Below, piece after piece: positions 24,644-34,477 of a DNA stretch of 64,000 bases. Each line of letters opens with the position of its first letter. Position 1 is the stretch's first letter. The DNA is from Microbacterium sp. SMR1 (lineage in GTDB: Bacteria > Actinomycetota > Actinomycetes > Actinomycetales > Microbacteriaceae): assembly GCF_003289625.1 (NCBI RefSeq), contig NZ_QMBN01000001.1:248001-312000 (forward strand), read 5' to 3'. The notes beneath the pieces are model-generated. The model worked only from the letters and a program-made list of their open reading frames with translations. It was not told the DNA's origin and ran no database searches. A program made the translations under genes and the position numbers.

Positions 24644-25603
24644 ATGACGAACGACGACATCCACACCCCCGTCCTGCTCGACCGCTGCGTCGAGCTGCTC
24701 TCGCCCGCGCTCGACCGCGAGGGCGCCGTCGTCGTCGACGCGACCGAAGGCATGGGCGGTCACTCCGAAGCGCTTCTCGAGAGGTTCCCCGGCGTTCGGC
24801 TCGTCGGGCTCGACCGTGACACCGACGCCCTGCGCATCGCGGGGGAGCGCCTCGCCCGGTTCGGAGACCGCGTCGACCTCGTCCACACCGTCTACGACGG
24901 CATCCGCGAGGCCCTCGATTCGCTCGGCATCCGGCGCGTGGACGGCATCCTCTTCGATCTGGGTGTCTCGTCCCTCCAGCTCGATGAGGCCGAGCGGGGG
25001 TTCGCCTACGCGCAGGATGCTCCTCTAGACATGCGTATGGATCAGACTGCGGGCACGACCGCGGCAGAGATCCTCGCGACCTACAGCGAGGGCAACCTGC
25101 GGCGCATCTTCGAGCGCTACGGCGAGGAGAAGCTGGCAGGGCGGTATGCGCGGGCCATCATCGAGGCGCGGGGCCGGTCGCCGTTGACACGATCAGGTCA
25201 GCTCGTCGACGTCCTCATCGCCGCGACCCCGGTCGCCGTGCAGCGCGACCGTTCCGGGCACCCCGCGAAGCGCGTGTTCCAGGCCCTGCGCATCGAGGTC
25301 AATGCCGAGCTCGCCGTGCTCGAGCGCGCGCTGCCGGCGGCGCTCGACGCGCTGGCCGTCGGTGGACGCATCGTCGTGATGTCGTACCAGTCGCTCGAAG
25401 ACCGCGCGGTCAAGCGCGTGCTCGCCGAGGCGTCGTCATCGACTGCCCCCAGCGGCCTGCCCGTCGAGCTCCCCGAGCATGCGCCGCGGTTCCGGCTGCT
25501 GGTCCGCGGCGCGGAACTGGCGTCCGAGGAAGAACGTGAACGCAATCCCCGCGCGACGCCGGTCCGGCTGCGTGCGGCGGAACGGATGAGGGAGGCCTCG
25601 TGA
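24644..25603 (+). CDS. rsmH: 16S rRNA (cytosine-1402 N4) methyltransferase
   Basis: This 319-residue S-adenosylmethionine-dependent enzyme (MraW) methylates N4 of C1402 in 16S rRNA. The motifs are THIS-type [11 protein letters not shown], the SAM-binding [14 protein letters not shown] (about 30-43), [20 protein letters not shown] and the C-terminal [12 protein letters not shown]. The length is normal. It overlaps the start of ftsL in a GTGA, as in other division clusters. The ATG at 24644 gives the usual N-terminus. Confidence 0.97.
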   Translation: MTNDDIHTPVLLDRCVELLSPALDREGAVVVDATEGMGGHSEALLERFPGVRLVGLDRDTDALRIAGERLARFGDRVDLVHTVYDGIREALDSLGIRRVDGILFDLGVSSLQLDEAERGFAYAQDAPLDMRMDQTAGTTAAEILATYSEGNLRRIFERYGEEKLAGRYARAIIEARGRSPLTRSGQLVDVLIAATPVAVQRDRSGHPAKRVFQALRIEVNAELAVLERALPAALDALAVGGRIVVMSYQSLEDRAVKRVLAEASSSTAPSGLPVELPEHAPRFRLLVRGAELASEEERERNPRATPVRLRAAERMREAS

Positions 25604-26220
25604 CTGCCGACAACACCGCCCGCATCCCATCGCCGCTCGGCGACGACTTCTTCGCGAGCGTTCCCGGCCGCCTGCCGCGAGAGGGGGAGCGGGAGCGTCA
25701 GCGCGATCTCCGCCTCGTCGCCGGCGCTTCCCGTCGCCGTCGCCCGCGCATGCTCTACGGCGTCATCGCCGTGTCGGGCGCGGTGCTCATCGGGGCGGTG
25801 CAGATGGGGTTGTCGATCCTCACGACCCAGACCTCTTATGAGATCTCCTCGCTCTCGCAGCAGCAGCGGCAGCTCACCTGGCAGAAGCAGATCATCGAGG
25901 ATGATCTCGCGGGACTCGCCTCACCTCAGTACCTCGCGGCCAATGCGACCGCCCTGGGCATGGTGATCGCCGAGTCTCCCAACTATCTGCGACTCAGCGA
26001 CGGCGCCGTGCTCGGCTCCGCCAGCGCCGCGGGCGCGCACTCGAACGTCGACGCCCTCGGCCGCGCCGCCGTCGCCAATTCGCTCGTCGCCGGCGTCCCG
26101 CTGGTCACCGATCCCGCTGCCAGCCTCGAGACCGGCACGAGCACCGACGAGCTGGTCGGTGCCGATCGTGCGACACCCCCGCCTATCGCCGACGGATTGC
26201 CCGCCCCGACCACACACTGA
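25600..26220 (+). CDS. ftsL: FtsL-like divisome protein
   Basis: This 206-residue bitopic protein has a basic cytoplasmic part ending RRRRPR. One transmembrane helix lies at about residues 52-72. An extracytoplasmic coiled-coil-like stretch ([30 protein letters not shown]) follows, then a non-conserved Ala/Gly/Thr-rich tail. Sequence similarity is low in this family. The call depends on topology and on the place between rsmH and ftsI. FtsL helps assemble the FtsW-FtsI synthase at the septum. The start codon overlaps rsmH by 4 bases. Confidence 0.8.
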   Translation: MTADNTARIPSPLGDDFFASVPGRLPREGERERQRDLRLVAGASRRRRPRMLYGVIAVSGAVLIGAVQMGLSILTTQTSYEISSLSQQQRQLTWQKQIIEDDLAGLASPQYLAANATALGMVIAESPNYLRLSDGAVLGSASAAGAHSNVDALGRAAVANSLVAGVPLVTDPAASLETGTSTDELVGADRATPPPIADGLPAPTTH

Positions 26221-26225
26221 GACAC

Positions 26226-28019
26226 ATGACGACACGAGCCACCCGCAGTCCGCGCCGCCGTACGGTCGTCGCACTCCTCGTCGTCCTCACCGTCCTCGTC
26301 GCGTTCATCGTCCGACTCGTCGACATCCAGGTCGTCAACGCCGAGGAGCACGAGGCCGACGCCCGCAACCTCGCGATGGAGGCCGGGACCGACCTGTTCG
26401 GGACGCGCGGCGACATCACCGACACCAACGGCGCGACCCTCGCCACGACGACCTCCGTCTACGACGCGAAGATCGACCCGAAGCTCGCGATCGAGGGGAT
26501 CAAGCGCAAGAACGACGACGGTCAGACGGTCACGGTCACCTGGCCCGAGCTGGCCGCCGAGATCGCCGCCGTGACCGGGCAGGATGCCGCCGAGGTCGAG
26601 GGCATCGTCACGACGGCCGTCGCCGCCGACCCGGAGTCGCGATTCGCGTACCTCGAGCGGGGGATCTCGACGGCCCAGTACCGCGCTCTCGCCGACCTGA
26701 AGCTCCCGTTCGTCGGGTTCGACCCCCACCCCCACCGGACCTACCCCGACGGGGCGGTAGCGGGCAACGTCATCGGTTTCGTCGGCTCGGACGAAGCGCC
26801 GCTCGAGGGCATGGAGGCTCTGCAGAACTCGTGCCTGCAGAGCAGCGACGGCAAGGTCCGCTACATGCGCAGCCTCGACGGCGTCGTCATCCCCGGGACG
26901 GAGATCGAAGACCCCGCCCCGGTGAACGGCGGGACGCTCCGTCTCACGATCGACCGCGACCTGCAGTGGTACATGCAGCAGCTCATCGCGGAGCAGACGC
27001 AGAACCTCGGCGCCGAGAGCGGCTCGATCCTCGTGGTCGAGGTCGCCACGGGGAAGATCCGCGCCGCTGCCGAGTACCCCAGCGTCGACCTCAATGACAT
27101 CGCGGCATCCGATCCCGCGGACCGGGGCAGCCGCCTCTTCCGCGACTCGTACGAGCCGGGATCGACCTTCAAGCCGGTGACGGCCGCGACCGCCATCGAA
27201 GCGGCGGGGCTGACCCCGCTCTCGACCGCATGGTCACCCGATCGGATGGAATTCCCCAACGGAGCCGTCGTCAACGACTCGGAGCACCACGAGGCCCAGA
27301 ACCTGACGCTCACGGGAGGGCTCGTCACGTCGTCCAACGTCGCCCTGTCGCAGTTCGGTTCGCAGGTCGACCCCGAGACCCGGCTGGAGTACCTCAAGAA
27401 GTTCGGTGTCGGAGAGGGCACCGCGCTCAACTGGTCGGGTGAACCCAAGGGCACGTACATCCCGACCGACCAGTGGGACAGCCAGACCTACTACACGACG
27501 ACGTTCGGCCAGGCCTTCACCGTGACGGCGCCGCAGGTGGCATCGGTGTATCAGACGATCGCCAACGGCGGTGTGCGCGAGCCGCTGAGCCTCGTCGAGT
27601 CCTGCACGGCGTCGGACGGAACGGTGACCGAGCCGGATCTTCCCGAGCCGGTGCGCGTGATCAAGGAGGGCACCGCCAGCCAGGTGAGCGAGATGCTCGA
27701 GAACGTCTTCGCTCAGGGGACCCTCGCGGACGACATCGCGATCCCCGGGTACCGTATGGCGGGCAAGACGGGAACCGCTCAGAAGGTCGATCCGAACACC
27801 GGCGCGTACAAGGACAACCTGTACTACACGTCGCTGGTCGGCTACGCACCCGCCGACGATCCGAAGTATGTTGTCCTGACGGCATTCGACGAGCCGAAGA
27901 CCCTGCGCCTTTCGGCAGCGAACCGGCCGGCGTTCCAGAAGGCGATGACCCAGGTGCTCAAGCACTACCGGATCATGCCGTCCGACTCGCAGACGCCACT
28001 GCTCCCCGTGACCCAGTGA
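26226..28019 (+). CDS. ftsI: septal penicillin-binding protein (transpeptidase)
   Basis: This 597-residue class B penicillin-binding protein cross-links peptidoglycan during septation. An N-terminal membrane anchor (about residues 15-37) is followed by the dimerisation/pedestal region with GTRGDITDTNG. The transpeptidase domain has all three active-site motifs: STFK (Ser313-Lys316), SSN (369-371) and KTG (514-516). Length and place match PbpB of other actinobacteria. The next gene is murF, not murE; the 28-base gap before it contains no remnant of murE. Confidence 0.95.
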   Translation: MTTRATRSPRRRTVVALLVVLTVLVAFIVRLVDIQVVNAEEHEADARNLAMEAGTDLFGTRGDITDTNGATLATTTSVYDAKIDPKLAIEGIKRKNDDGQTVTVTWPELAAEIAAVTGQDAAEVEGIVTTAVAADPESRFAYLERGISTAQYRALADLKLPFVGFDPHPHRTYPDGAVAGNVIGFVGSDEAPLEGMEALQNSCLQSSDGKVRYMRSLDGVVIPGTEIEDPAPVNGGTLRLTIDRDLQWYMQQLIAEQTQNLGAESGSILVVEVATGKIRAAAEYPSVDLNDIAASDPADRGSRLFRDSYEPGSTFKPVTAATAIEAAGLTPLSTAWSPDRMEFPNGAVVNDSEHHEAQNLTLTGGLVTSSNVALSQFGSQVDPETRLEYLKKFGVGEGTALNWSGEPKGTYIPTDQWDSQTYYTTTFGQAFTVTAPQVASVYQTIANGGVREPLSLVESCTASDGTVTEPDLPEPVRVIKEGTASQVSEMLENVFAQGTLADDIAIPGYRMAGKTGTAQKVDPNTGAYKDNLYYTSLVGYAPADDPKYVVLTAFDEPKTLRLSAANRPAFQKAMTQVLKHYRIMPSDSQTPLLPVTQ

Positions 28020-28047
28020 TGCGCATCAGCGCGTCCGAGGATTGAAC

Positions 28048-29460
28048 ATGATCTCCCTTCCGTTGTCCGACATCGCTCGAGTGCTCTCCGGCACCCTCCA
28101 CCTCGGCGGGAGCGACGCTCCCGACACCCGGGTCGAAGGGACGGTCGACACGGACTCGCGGAACATCGGTCCGGGCGACGTCTTCGTGGCCAAGCCGGGC
28201 GAGGCGACCGACGGTCACCTCTTCGTGCCGGCGGCCGCCGAGGCCGGAGCCGCGCTGGCGGTCGTCGAGCACCTCGTCGACGCCGAGATCACGCAGATCG
28301 TCGTCGCCGACGCCGTGACGGCGCTGGCTGACCTCGCTCGCGAGGTCGTCGGACGCGTGCGCGCGACGGGTGATCTCCGCGTCGTGGGGATCACCGGCTC
28401 CAACGGCAAGACCACGACGAAGAACCTCCTCGCGCGCATCCTCGAGGGGGAGGGGCCGACGGTCGCGCCGCGGGCGTCGTTCAACAACTCCGTCGGTGCG
28501 CCGCTGACCATGCTTCGTGTCGCCGACGACACGCGTTTCCTCGTCAGCGAGTTCGGTGCGGACGGCTCGGGGCAGATCGCACGTCTGGCCGGTCTCGTGA
28601 CCCCCGACGTCGGAGTGGTCCTCATGGTCGGCATGGCGCACGCGGGCGGGTTCGGCGGCGTCGAGGCGACGCTGAAGGCCAAGACCGAGCTGGTCGAGGC
28701 GGTCCGTCCCGGCGGCGTGGCCGTCCTCAACGCCGACGACGCGCGCGTCGCGACGATGGCTGCGGTCGCGGAGGCTCGCGACGTCCGCGTCCGCTGGTTC
28801 GGGCGGGGCGCCGCGGCAGAGGTGCGTGCGGACGACGTCGAGGTGGATGCATCGGGGACCTCGTGCGTCGTCGTGGTCGGCGACCAGCGGATGCCGTTGC
28901 GGTTGCGGGTCCTCGGCGAGCATCACGTAATGAACGCGTTGGCCGCGATCACCGCGGCTCTCGAGCTCGGGGTCGCGCTCGAAGACGCCATCGCGCGGCT
29001 CGAGACGGTCGAGCTCGCAGAGCGCTGGCGGATGCAGCCGCTCGGGTCGGAGTCCGTGCGCATCATCAACGACGCCTACAACGCGAGCCCCGACTCGATG
29101 GCCGCAGCTCTGCGCACTCTCGCGCAGATCACGCAGCCCGGCGAGCGCAAGGTGGCCGTGCTCGGTGCGATGAGCGAGCTCGGAGAGTTCGCCGGTGACG
29201 AGCATGATCGCGTCGGCCTCCAGGCCGTCCGCCTCCGCATCGAGCGGATCGTGGTCGTCGGCGCCGAGGCGCGACGCCTGTACCTCGCTGCGATCGGCGA
29301 GGGGTCGTGGGACGGCGAGGCGGTGTTCTTCGCCGACGCCGATGCCGCGTACGACTACCTCATCGAGGAGCTGCGGGCGGGCGATCGCGTGCTGGTGAAG
29401 TCGTCGAACTCCGCGGGGCTGCGGCACCTCGGCGATCGTCTGGGAGAATTCTTCTCGTGA
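28048..29460 (+). CDS. murF: UDP-MurNAc-tripeptide--D-Ala-D-Ala ligase
   Basis: This 470-residue Mur ligase adds D-alanyl-D-alanine to the UDP-MurNAc-tripeptide. The P-loop is GSNGKTTTKN (about residue 116), the carbamylated-lysine/Mg region is TLKAKTELVEAV, and the C-terminal domain has AERWRMQ and NDAYNASPDSM, both typical of MurF. The DNPR-type meso-DAP selectivity motif of MurE is not present, so it does not look like a MurE/MurF fusion. I chose the ATG at 28048 because GAGG lies 7 bases upstream; a TTG 6 bases earlier is less likely. Confidence 0.95.
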   Translation: MISLPLSDIARVLSGTLHLGGSDAPDTRVEGTVDTDSRNIGPGDVFVAKPGEATDGHLFVPAAAEAGAALAVVEHLVDAEITQIVVADAVTALADLAREVVGRVRATGDLRVVGITGSNGKTTTKNLLARILEGEGPTVAPRASFNNSVGAPLTMLRVADDTRFLVSEFGADGSGQIARLAGLVTPDVGVVLMVGMAHAGGFGGVEATLKAKTELVEAVRPGGVAVLNADDARVATMAAVAEARDVRVRWFGRGAAAEVRADDVEVDASGTSCVVVVGDQRMPLRLRVLGEHHVMNALAAITAALELGVALEDAIARLETVELAERWRMQPLGSESVRIINDAYNASPDSMAAALRTLAQITQPGERKVAVLGAMSELGEFAGDEHDRVGLQAVRLRIERIVVVGAEARRLYLAAIGEGSWDGEAVFFADADAAYDYLIEELRAGDRVLVKSSNSAGLRHLGDRLGEFFS

Positions 29461-30566
29461 GATCTCTGCTGACGGCCGCGACGATCTCGCTCGCGTTCAC
29501 ACTCTTCCTGACGCCCCTGTTCATCCGGATCTTCGAGAAGCTCGGCTGGGGCCAGGTCATCCGCACGCCGGACGACGCGACGAACCCGAGTCACCACGCC
29601 AAGCGTGGAACGCCCACGATGGGCGGAATCATCTTCATCGTCGGCACGATCGTCGGCTACCTCGTGGGGACGCTGACCGGCGGGGCGCCGCCATCGATGT
29701 CGGGTCTCCTGGTCATCTGGATGATGGTCGGGCTGGGGATCGTCGGGTTCATCGACGACTACATGAAGGTGCGCTCGCAGCGCAGCCTCGGGCTGTCCGG
29801 ATGGCGCAAGGTCGCCGGCCAGGTGATCGTGGCAGTCTCCTTCGGCATCCTCGCCCTGCTCGTGCCCAACGACGGCGGCGAGCCGGTCGGTCGCCCCTTC
29901 ATCTCGCTGTTCCGCGACATCGACTGGTTGTCGTTCATGGCGCTCGGCGGTGTTGCCGGCTGGCTTCTCTACCTCGCGTGGATCTCGTTCCAGGCGGTGG
30001 CCTGGTCGAACGCGACGAACCTGACCGATGGACTCGACGGGCTCGCGACCGGCGCGGGCATCTTCACCGTGTCGGCTTACAGCCTCGTCACCTTCTGGCA
30101 GTTCCAGCAGCGCTGCGCGAGCGGTGCTCTCGTGCCGGCGTACGAGTCCGCCTGCTACACGACCAACGACCCGATGGATCTCACCATCATCTCGGCATCC
30201 TTCGTCGGCGCGCTCGTCGGGTTCCTCTGGTGGAACGCGCCCAAGGCCAAGATCTTCATGGGTGACGTCGGATCGATGGCGATCGGCGGGGTCATCGTCG
30301 CCATGGCCGTGCTCTCGCGTACCGAGCTGCTCGCGGTCATCATCGCCGGCGTGTTCATCATCGCGCCCGGCTCGGTGATCCTCCAGCGCTACTACTTCAA
30401 GGCCACCGGCGGTAAGCGCCTGTTCCTCATGAGCCCGTTCCACCACCACCTCGAGATGCGGGGGTGGCCCGAGGTGACGATCGTCGTCCGGATGTGGATC
30501 ATCGCCGGAATGCTGGCGGTCGGCGGCGTCGGTCTCTTCTACGTCGCATGGCTGGCAGCGGTATGA
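29457..30566 (+). CDS. mraY: phospho-MurNAc-pentapeptide transferase
   Basis: This 369-residue polytopic enzyme transfers phospho-MurNAc-pentapeptide to undecaprenyl phosphate to make lipid I. About ten hydrophobic helices are visible. Catalytic motifs are GTPTMGGI near the N-terminus, GFIDDYMKV (adjacent Asp residues), NATNLTDGLDGLA, FMGDVGS and the cytoplasmic HHHLE loop (SPFHHHLEMRG). The GTG start overlaps the murF stop in a GTGA. The murD ATG likewise overlaps its own stop. Confidence 0.97.
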   Translation: MRSLLTAATISLAFTLFLTPLFIRIFEKLGWGQVIRTPDDATNPSHHAKRGTPTMGGIIFIVGTIVGYLVGTLTGGAPPSMSGLLVIWMMVGLGIVGFIDDYMKVRSQRSLGLSGWRKVAGQVIVAVSFGILALLVPNDGGEPVGRPFISLFRDIDWLSFMALGGVAGWLLYLAWISFQAVAWSNATNLTDGLDGLATGAGIFTVSAYSLVTFWQFQQRCASGALVPAYESACYTTNDPMDLTIISASFVGALVGFLWWNAPKAKIFMGDVGSMAIGGVIVAMAVLSRTELLAVIIAGVFIIAPGSVILQRYYFKATGGKRLFLMSPFHHHLEMRGWPEVTIVVRMWIIAGMLAVGGVGLFYVAWLAAV

Positions 30567-32110
30567 CCACCCGTCTGGACAGCCTCACGAGCTGGCACGC
30601 TGACTGGCGCGGACTCCGCGTCGTCGTCCTCGGGCTGTCGGTCACCGGCTTCTCCGTCGCTGACACCCTCGCCGAGCTCGGCGCCGATGTGCTCGTTGCC
30701 ACCGAGGGCGCGGATGCCGAGTACGCGCGGCTTCTGCCCGTCATCGGCGTCTCGCTCCATGACGGCTCCTTGCAGAGCGTGCCGGAGACGGTCGTGGCGC
30801 ACGCGCCGGAGGTCGTGATCGCATCCCCCGGGTTCCCCCCGCACCACCCGGTGATCCGCTGGGCCCGCGAGAACGGGATCGCCGTCTGGGGCGACATCGA
30901 GCTCGGGTGGCGCGTGCGCGACAAGGTCGTCCGTCCTGACGGCAGCCCGGCTGACTGGGTGCTCATCACGGGCACGAACGGCAAGACGACCACGACGCAG
31001 CTCACCGCGGCCATGCTGGCCGCCGGCGGGCTGCGGGCCGCCCCGTGCGGCAACATCGGCGTCCCGGTACTCGACGCCGTCCGCGATCCGGGTGGTTTCG
31101 ACGTCCTCGTCGTCGAGGTGTCGAGCCATCAGCTCTGGTACCTCGGCCTGGCCGAGGGCCCCGACCGGCTTTCGCCTCACGCGAGCGTGTGCTTGAACCT
31201 CGCGGACGATCACCTCGAGTGGCATGGTTCATTCGAGGCGTACCGCGACGCGAAGGCCGTCGTGTACGAGAACACCCGCGTCGCGTGCGTCTACAACAAG
31301 TCGGATGCAGCCACCCGCGAGATGGTCGAGGAGGCCGAGGTCGTCGAGGGCTGCCGCGCCATCGGGTTCGACCTGGGTGTTCCGGGCCCGAGCGATCTCG
31401 GGGTCGTCGACGGCATCCTCGTCGATCGTGCCTTCCATGAGGACCGGCGTTCGTCGGCTCTCGAACTGACGACGGTCGCCGAGCTCGCGGCGCGCGGCCT
31501 CGCGGCTCCTCACATCGTCGCGAACATTCTCGCCGCGGCGGCCCTCGCTCGCTCGCTCGATGTCGAGCCCGCCGCCATCCGCGAGGCGGTGCTGGTGTTC
31601 CGCCTCGACCCGCACCGGATCGAAGTGGTCGCTCGCGTGTCGGGCGTGACCTGGGTGGATGACTCGAAGGCGACCAACCCGCACGCGGCGGCCTCGTCGC
31701 TCGCCGCCTTCCCGGGCGCGATCTGGGTCGTGGGCGGGCTCCTCAAGGGTGTCGACATCTCCGAACTCGTCGCGGGACGAGGTGCGGCGACCAAAGCGGC
31801 CATCGTCATCGGCGAGGACCGCACCGCCGTGCTCGCCGCGTTCGCGCGACACGCCCCCGCGGTCCCGGTGATCGAGGTCGAGGCGACTCAGACTGAGGAT
31901 GTCATGGCACGGGTCGTCGAACTGGCGGCCGGCGTCGCCGGTGACGGGGATGTCGTGCTCCTCGCACCCGCTGCGGCGTCGTTCGATCAGTTCGCCTCCT
32001 ACGCAGACCGCGGTCGTCGCTTCGCGGAGGCCGTGCGCGAACGGATCGGAAGGGGAGACGGTGACCACGACGCCGAGCCGCCCGACGCCCCCGCCGACGA
32101 CGCTCGCTGA
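30563..32110 (+). CDS. murD: UDP-MurNAc-L-alanine--D-glutamate ligase
   Basis: This 515-residue Mur ligase adds D-glutamate as the second stem residue. The P-loop is GTNGKTTTTQL (about residue 137), followed by APCGNIG and VVEVSSHQLWYL. The central domain has NLADDHLEWHG and the C-terminal domain has RLDPHRIEVVA and DDSKATNPHAA. It is about 60 residues longer than E. coli MurD, partly because of an Asp/Pro-rich C-terminal tail. The ATG overlaps mraY in an ATGA. Its last 50 bases overlap the start of ftsW. Confidence 0.95.
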   Translation: MTTRLDSLTSWHADWRGLRVVVLGLSVTGFSVADTLAELGADVLVATEGADAEYARLLPVIGVSLHDGSLQSVPETVVAHAPEVVIASPGFPPHHPVIRWARENGIAVWGDIELGWRVRDKVVRPDGSPADWVLITGTNGKTTTTQLTAAMLAAGGLRAAPCGNIGVPVLDAVRDPGGFDVLVVEVSSHQLWYLGLAEGPDRLSPHASVCLNLADDHLEWHGSFEAYRDAKAVVYENTRVACVYNKSDAATREMVEEAEVVEGCRAIGFDLGVPGPSDLGVVDGILVDRAFHEDRRSSALELTTVAELAARGLAAPHIVANILAAAALARSLDVEPAAIREAVLVFRLDPHRIEVVARVSGVTWVDDSKATNPHAAASSLAAFPGAIWVVGGLLKGVDISELVAGRGAATKAAIVIGEDRTAVLAAFARHAPAVPVIEVEATQTEDVMARVVELAAGVAGDGDVVLLAPAAASFDQFASYADRGRRFAEAVRERIGRGDGDHDAEPPDAPADDAR

Positions 32111-33344
32111 CGACGGTCAGACGCGGAGCGGCTTCGCGGCGCGTGTGTCGCTCGGGCGCGTGTTCGCGCCGGTGCCCAGCGAATTCCTGCTGCTCGCCTC
32201 GACCGCCCTCATCCTGACCGGCTTCGGCCTCGTGATGGTGCTGTCGGCGACGATGGCGACGGCCAACGCGAGCCCCTTCGAGACGGTGCTGAAGCAAGCG
32301 GTGTTCGCGCTGCTCGGCATCCCGCTGATGTTCATCGCGAGCCGGATGCCGCTGCGGTTCTGGAAACGCATCGCGTGGCCGGCCCTCGTCGCCGGCATCC
32401 TTCTGCAGCTGCTCGTCTTCGTGCCCGGCCTCGGCGTCCGCAACGATGGAAACACCAACTGGATCTCGGTCTTCGGGTTCCAGGCGCAGCCGTCGGAGTT
32501 CCTCAAGCTCGCCCTCGCCGTGTGGTTGGGCTTCGTGCTCTACCGGAAGCAGACGCTCCTGTCGAAGTGGCAGCACGTGTTCATCCCGGTCGTTCCCGTC
32601 GGCGCTCTGGTGATCGGCACCGTCATGGGCGGTCACGATCTGGGCACGGCGATGATCCTCATGGCGATCCTCCTCGGCTGCCTCTTCTTCTCCGGCGTCA
32701 AGCTTCGGCTCTTCGTGATCCCGTTGATCCTGGTCGTGGCTGCTGCTGCGGTGTTCGCGGTCACGAGCCCGAACCGCATGGCGCGCATCATGAGCTTCCT
32801 CAACGTCGACTCGACCGACTGCTACTTCGCCGATGCGGGTTCGTGCTACCAGCCCCTCCACGGGATCTGGGCGCTCGCGAGCGGCGGCATCTTCGGTCTG
32901 GGCCTCGGCAACTCGCGCGAGAAGTACCAGTGGCTGCCCGCCGCCGCGAACGACTACATCTTCGCGATCGTGGGGGAGGAGCTCGGCCTCATCGGCTGCG
33001 CCGTCGTCCTCGCTCTCTTCGCGCTCTACGCCGTCGGGGCTTTCCACATCGTGCGCAAGACCCACGATCCGTTCGTGCGGATCGTCTCGGGCGGCATCAC
33101 GATCTGGATCGTGGGTCAGGCGCTCGTGAACATCGGCGTCGTCCTGCGCATCTTCCCGGTCCTGGGCGTGCCGCTGCCCTTCATGTCGCAGGGCGGGACC
33201 TCTCTCGTGTCGGGTCTGCTGGCGACCGGGGTTCTGCTCTCGTTCGCGCGGACGCTGCCTGTTCGCGCTCCGGCGCTCGAGGTCGCCTCGGGGGCGCGAC
33301 CGGTGCGTCCCGCGGGCGCCGAGGCGCGCTCGGCCCGCCGGTAG
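32061..33344 (+). CDS. ftsW: FtsW lipid II polymerase (SEDS glycosyltransferase)
   Basis: This 427-residue polytopic SEDS protein polymerises lipid II at the septum with FtsI. About ten transmembrane helices are visible. Signature segments are the N-terminal LMVLSATM, GGHDLGTAMIL, the extracellular loop QPLHGIWALASGGIFGLGLGNSREKYQWLPAAANDYIFAIVGEE (shared by FtsW proteins) and VLGVPLPFMSQGGTSLV. I start it at the GTG at 32061 with AAGGGGAGA upstream, which places the start 50 bases inside murD. Upstream in-frame codons belong to murD. A Cys pair in the loop (DCYFADAGSC) is typical of actinobacterial FtsW. Confidence 0.95.
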   Translation: MTTTPSRPTPPPTTLADDGQTRSGFAARVSLGRVFAPVPSEFLLLASTALILTGFGLVMVLSATMATANASPFETVLKQAVFALLGIPLMFIASRMPLRFWKRIAWPALVAGILLQLLVFVPGLGVRNDGNTNWISVFGFQAQPSEFLKLALAVWLGFVLYRKQTLLSKWQHVFIPVVPVGALVIGTVMGGHDLGTAMILMAILLGCLFFSGVKLRLFVIPLILVVAAAAVFAVTSPNRMARIMSFLNVDSTDCYFADAGSCYQPLHGIWALASGGIFGLGLGNSREKYQWLPAAANDYIFAIVGEELGLIGCAVVLALFALYAVGAFHIVRKTHDPFVRIVSGGITIWIVGQALVNIGVVLRIFPVLGVPLPFMSQGGTSLVSGLLATGVLLSFARTLPVRAPALEVASGARPVRPAGAEARSARR

Positions 33345-33347
33345 GCT
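33342..33347 (+). promoter_or_regulatory. internal murG -10 element, leaderless
   Basis: TAGGCT overlaps the ftsW stop codon and is followed by 7 bases and then the GTG of murG at 33355. It would allow murG transcription independent of the mraZ promoter. Confidence 0.55.
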
Positions 33348-33354
33348 CGGTGCA

Positions 33355-34428
33355 GTGACGACCTACCTTCTGGCAGGCGGCGGCACGGCGGGCCATGTCA
33401 ATCCGCTTCTCGCCGTGGCCGATGCCCTGCGCGACCGACGACCCGACGACACGGTTCTGGTACTCGGAACCCGCGAGGGGCTCGAGTCCCGGCTGGTCCC
33501 CGAACGGGGCTACGAACTGCTGATCGTCGACAAGGTGCCCTTCCCCCGGCGTCCGAACGGTGCCGCGATCCGTTTCCCGGCCCGTTGGCTGCGTGCGGTC
33601 GCGCAGGTGCGCACATATATCCGCGAGCGAGGAGTCGACGTCGTCGCCGGTTTCGGTGGCTATGCCGCCGCTCCGGCCTACGTCGCGGCGCGCCGCGAGG
33701 GCGTGCCCTACGTCGTCCACGAGGCGAACGCCCGTCCCGGGCTCGCGAACGTGCTCGGCGCCCGACGCGCGGCCGCGACGGGCATCGTGTTCGACGGCAC
33801 CCCGCTGCGCGGTGCGCAGGTGGTCGGAATGCCGCTTCGTCGCGAGATCGTCGACCTCGACCGGGCGGCGCGTCGTGCCGAGGCTGCGGCGGCCTTCGGT
33901 CTCGACCCCGCGCGCCCCGTCGTGCTGGTCTTCGGAGGCTCGCTGGGCGCTCGTCGGCTGAACGAGGCGCTCGCGGGCTCGTGGCGAGACATCGTCGATG
34001 CCGGCTGGCAGGTGCTGCACGCGTCGGGCGAGCGCAACGAGGTCTCCGAGGCCGCGTCGCCGGACTACCGGGTCGTGCCCTATCTCGATCGGATGGACCT
34101 GGCGTTCGCCCTCGCCGACGTCGTCGTCTCGCGCTCAGGGGCGGCGACGGTGAGCGAGGTCAGCGCGCTCGGCATCCCCGCCGTCTACGTGCCCTACGCG
34201 GTGGGAAACGGCGAGCAGGCGCTGAACGCCGCGGGAGCCGTCCGCGCCGGAGCCGCGCGCATCATCGACGACGCCGACTTCACGCCCGAGCGCGTTCGCT
34301 CCGAGGTCGTGCCCCTGCTGAGCGATGGCGACGAACTGGAGCGGATGCGGCGCGCAGCCGGCGCCGTCGGCACACGCGAGGGGGCGGCGAACGTGGTGGC
34401 CCTCCTGGATGCCGCGCAGCGACGCTGA
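33355..34428 (+). CDS. murG: UDP-GlcNAc transferase forming lipid II
   Basis: This 357-residue GT28 glycosyltransferase converts lipid I to lipid II on the inner face of the membrane. The N-terminal glycine loop is LAGGGTAGHVNPLLA. The second loop is GFGGYAAAPAYVAARREGVPYVVHEANARPGLAN, and the C-terminal UDP-GlcNAc site is SRSGAATVSEVSALGIPAVYVPY...NGEQALNA. The length is normal. The GTG start is 10 bases after ftsW and has no SD but a closely spaced TAGGCT. Confidence 0.96.
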   Translation: MTTYLLAGGGTAGHVNPLLAVADALRDRRPDDTVLVLGTREGLESRLVPERGYELLIVDKVPFPRRPNGAAIRFPARWLRAVAQVRTYIRERGVDVVAGFGGYAAAPAYVAARREGVPYVVHEANARPGLANVLGARRAAATGIVFDGTPLRGAQVVGMPLRREIVDLDRAARRAEAAAAFGLDPARPVVLVFGGSLGARRLNEALAGSWRDIVDAGWQVLHASGERNEVSEAASPDYRVVPYLDRMDLAFALADVVVSRSGAATVSEVSALGIPAVYVPYAVGNGEQALNAAGAVRAGAARIIDDADFTPERVRSEVVPLLSDGDELERMRRAAGAVGTREGAANVVALLDAAQRR

Positions 34429-34462
34429 GGGCGTGGCGGGCGGTGCTGTCAGCCGGGCGACC

Positions 34463-34468
34463 TAGACT
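34463..34468 (+). promoter_or_regulatory. internal murC -10 element, near-leaderless
   Basis: TAGACT lies in the 49-base gap between murG and murC. It is followed by 9 bases and then the ATG at 34478, so the leader would be at most 2-3 bases. Confidence 0.6.
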
Positions 34469-34477
34469 TGACGGGTC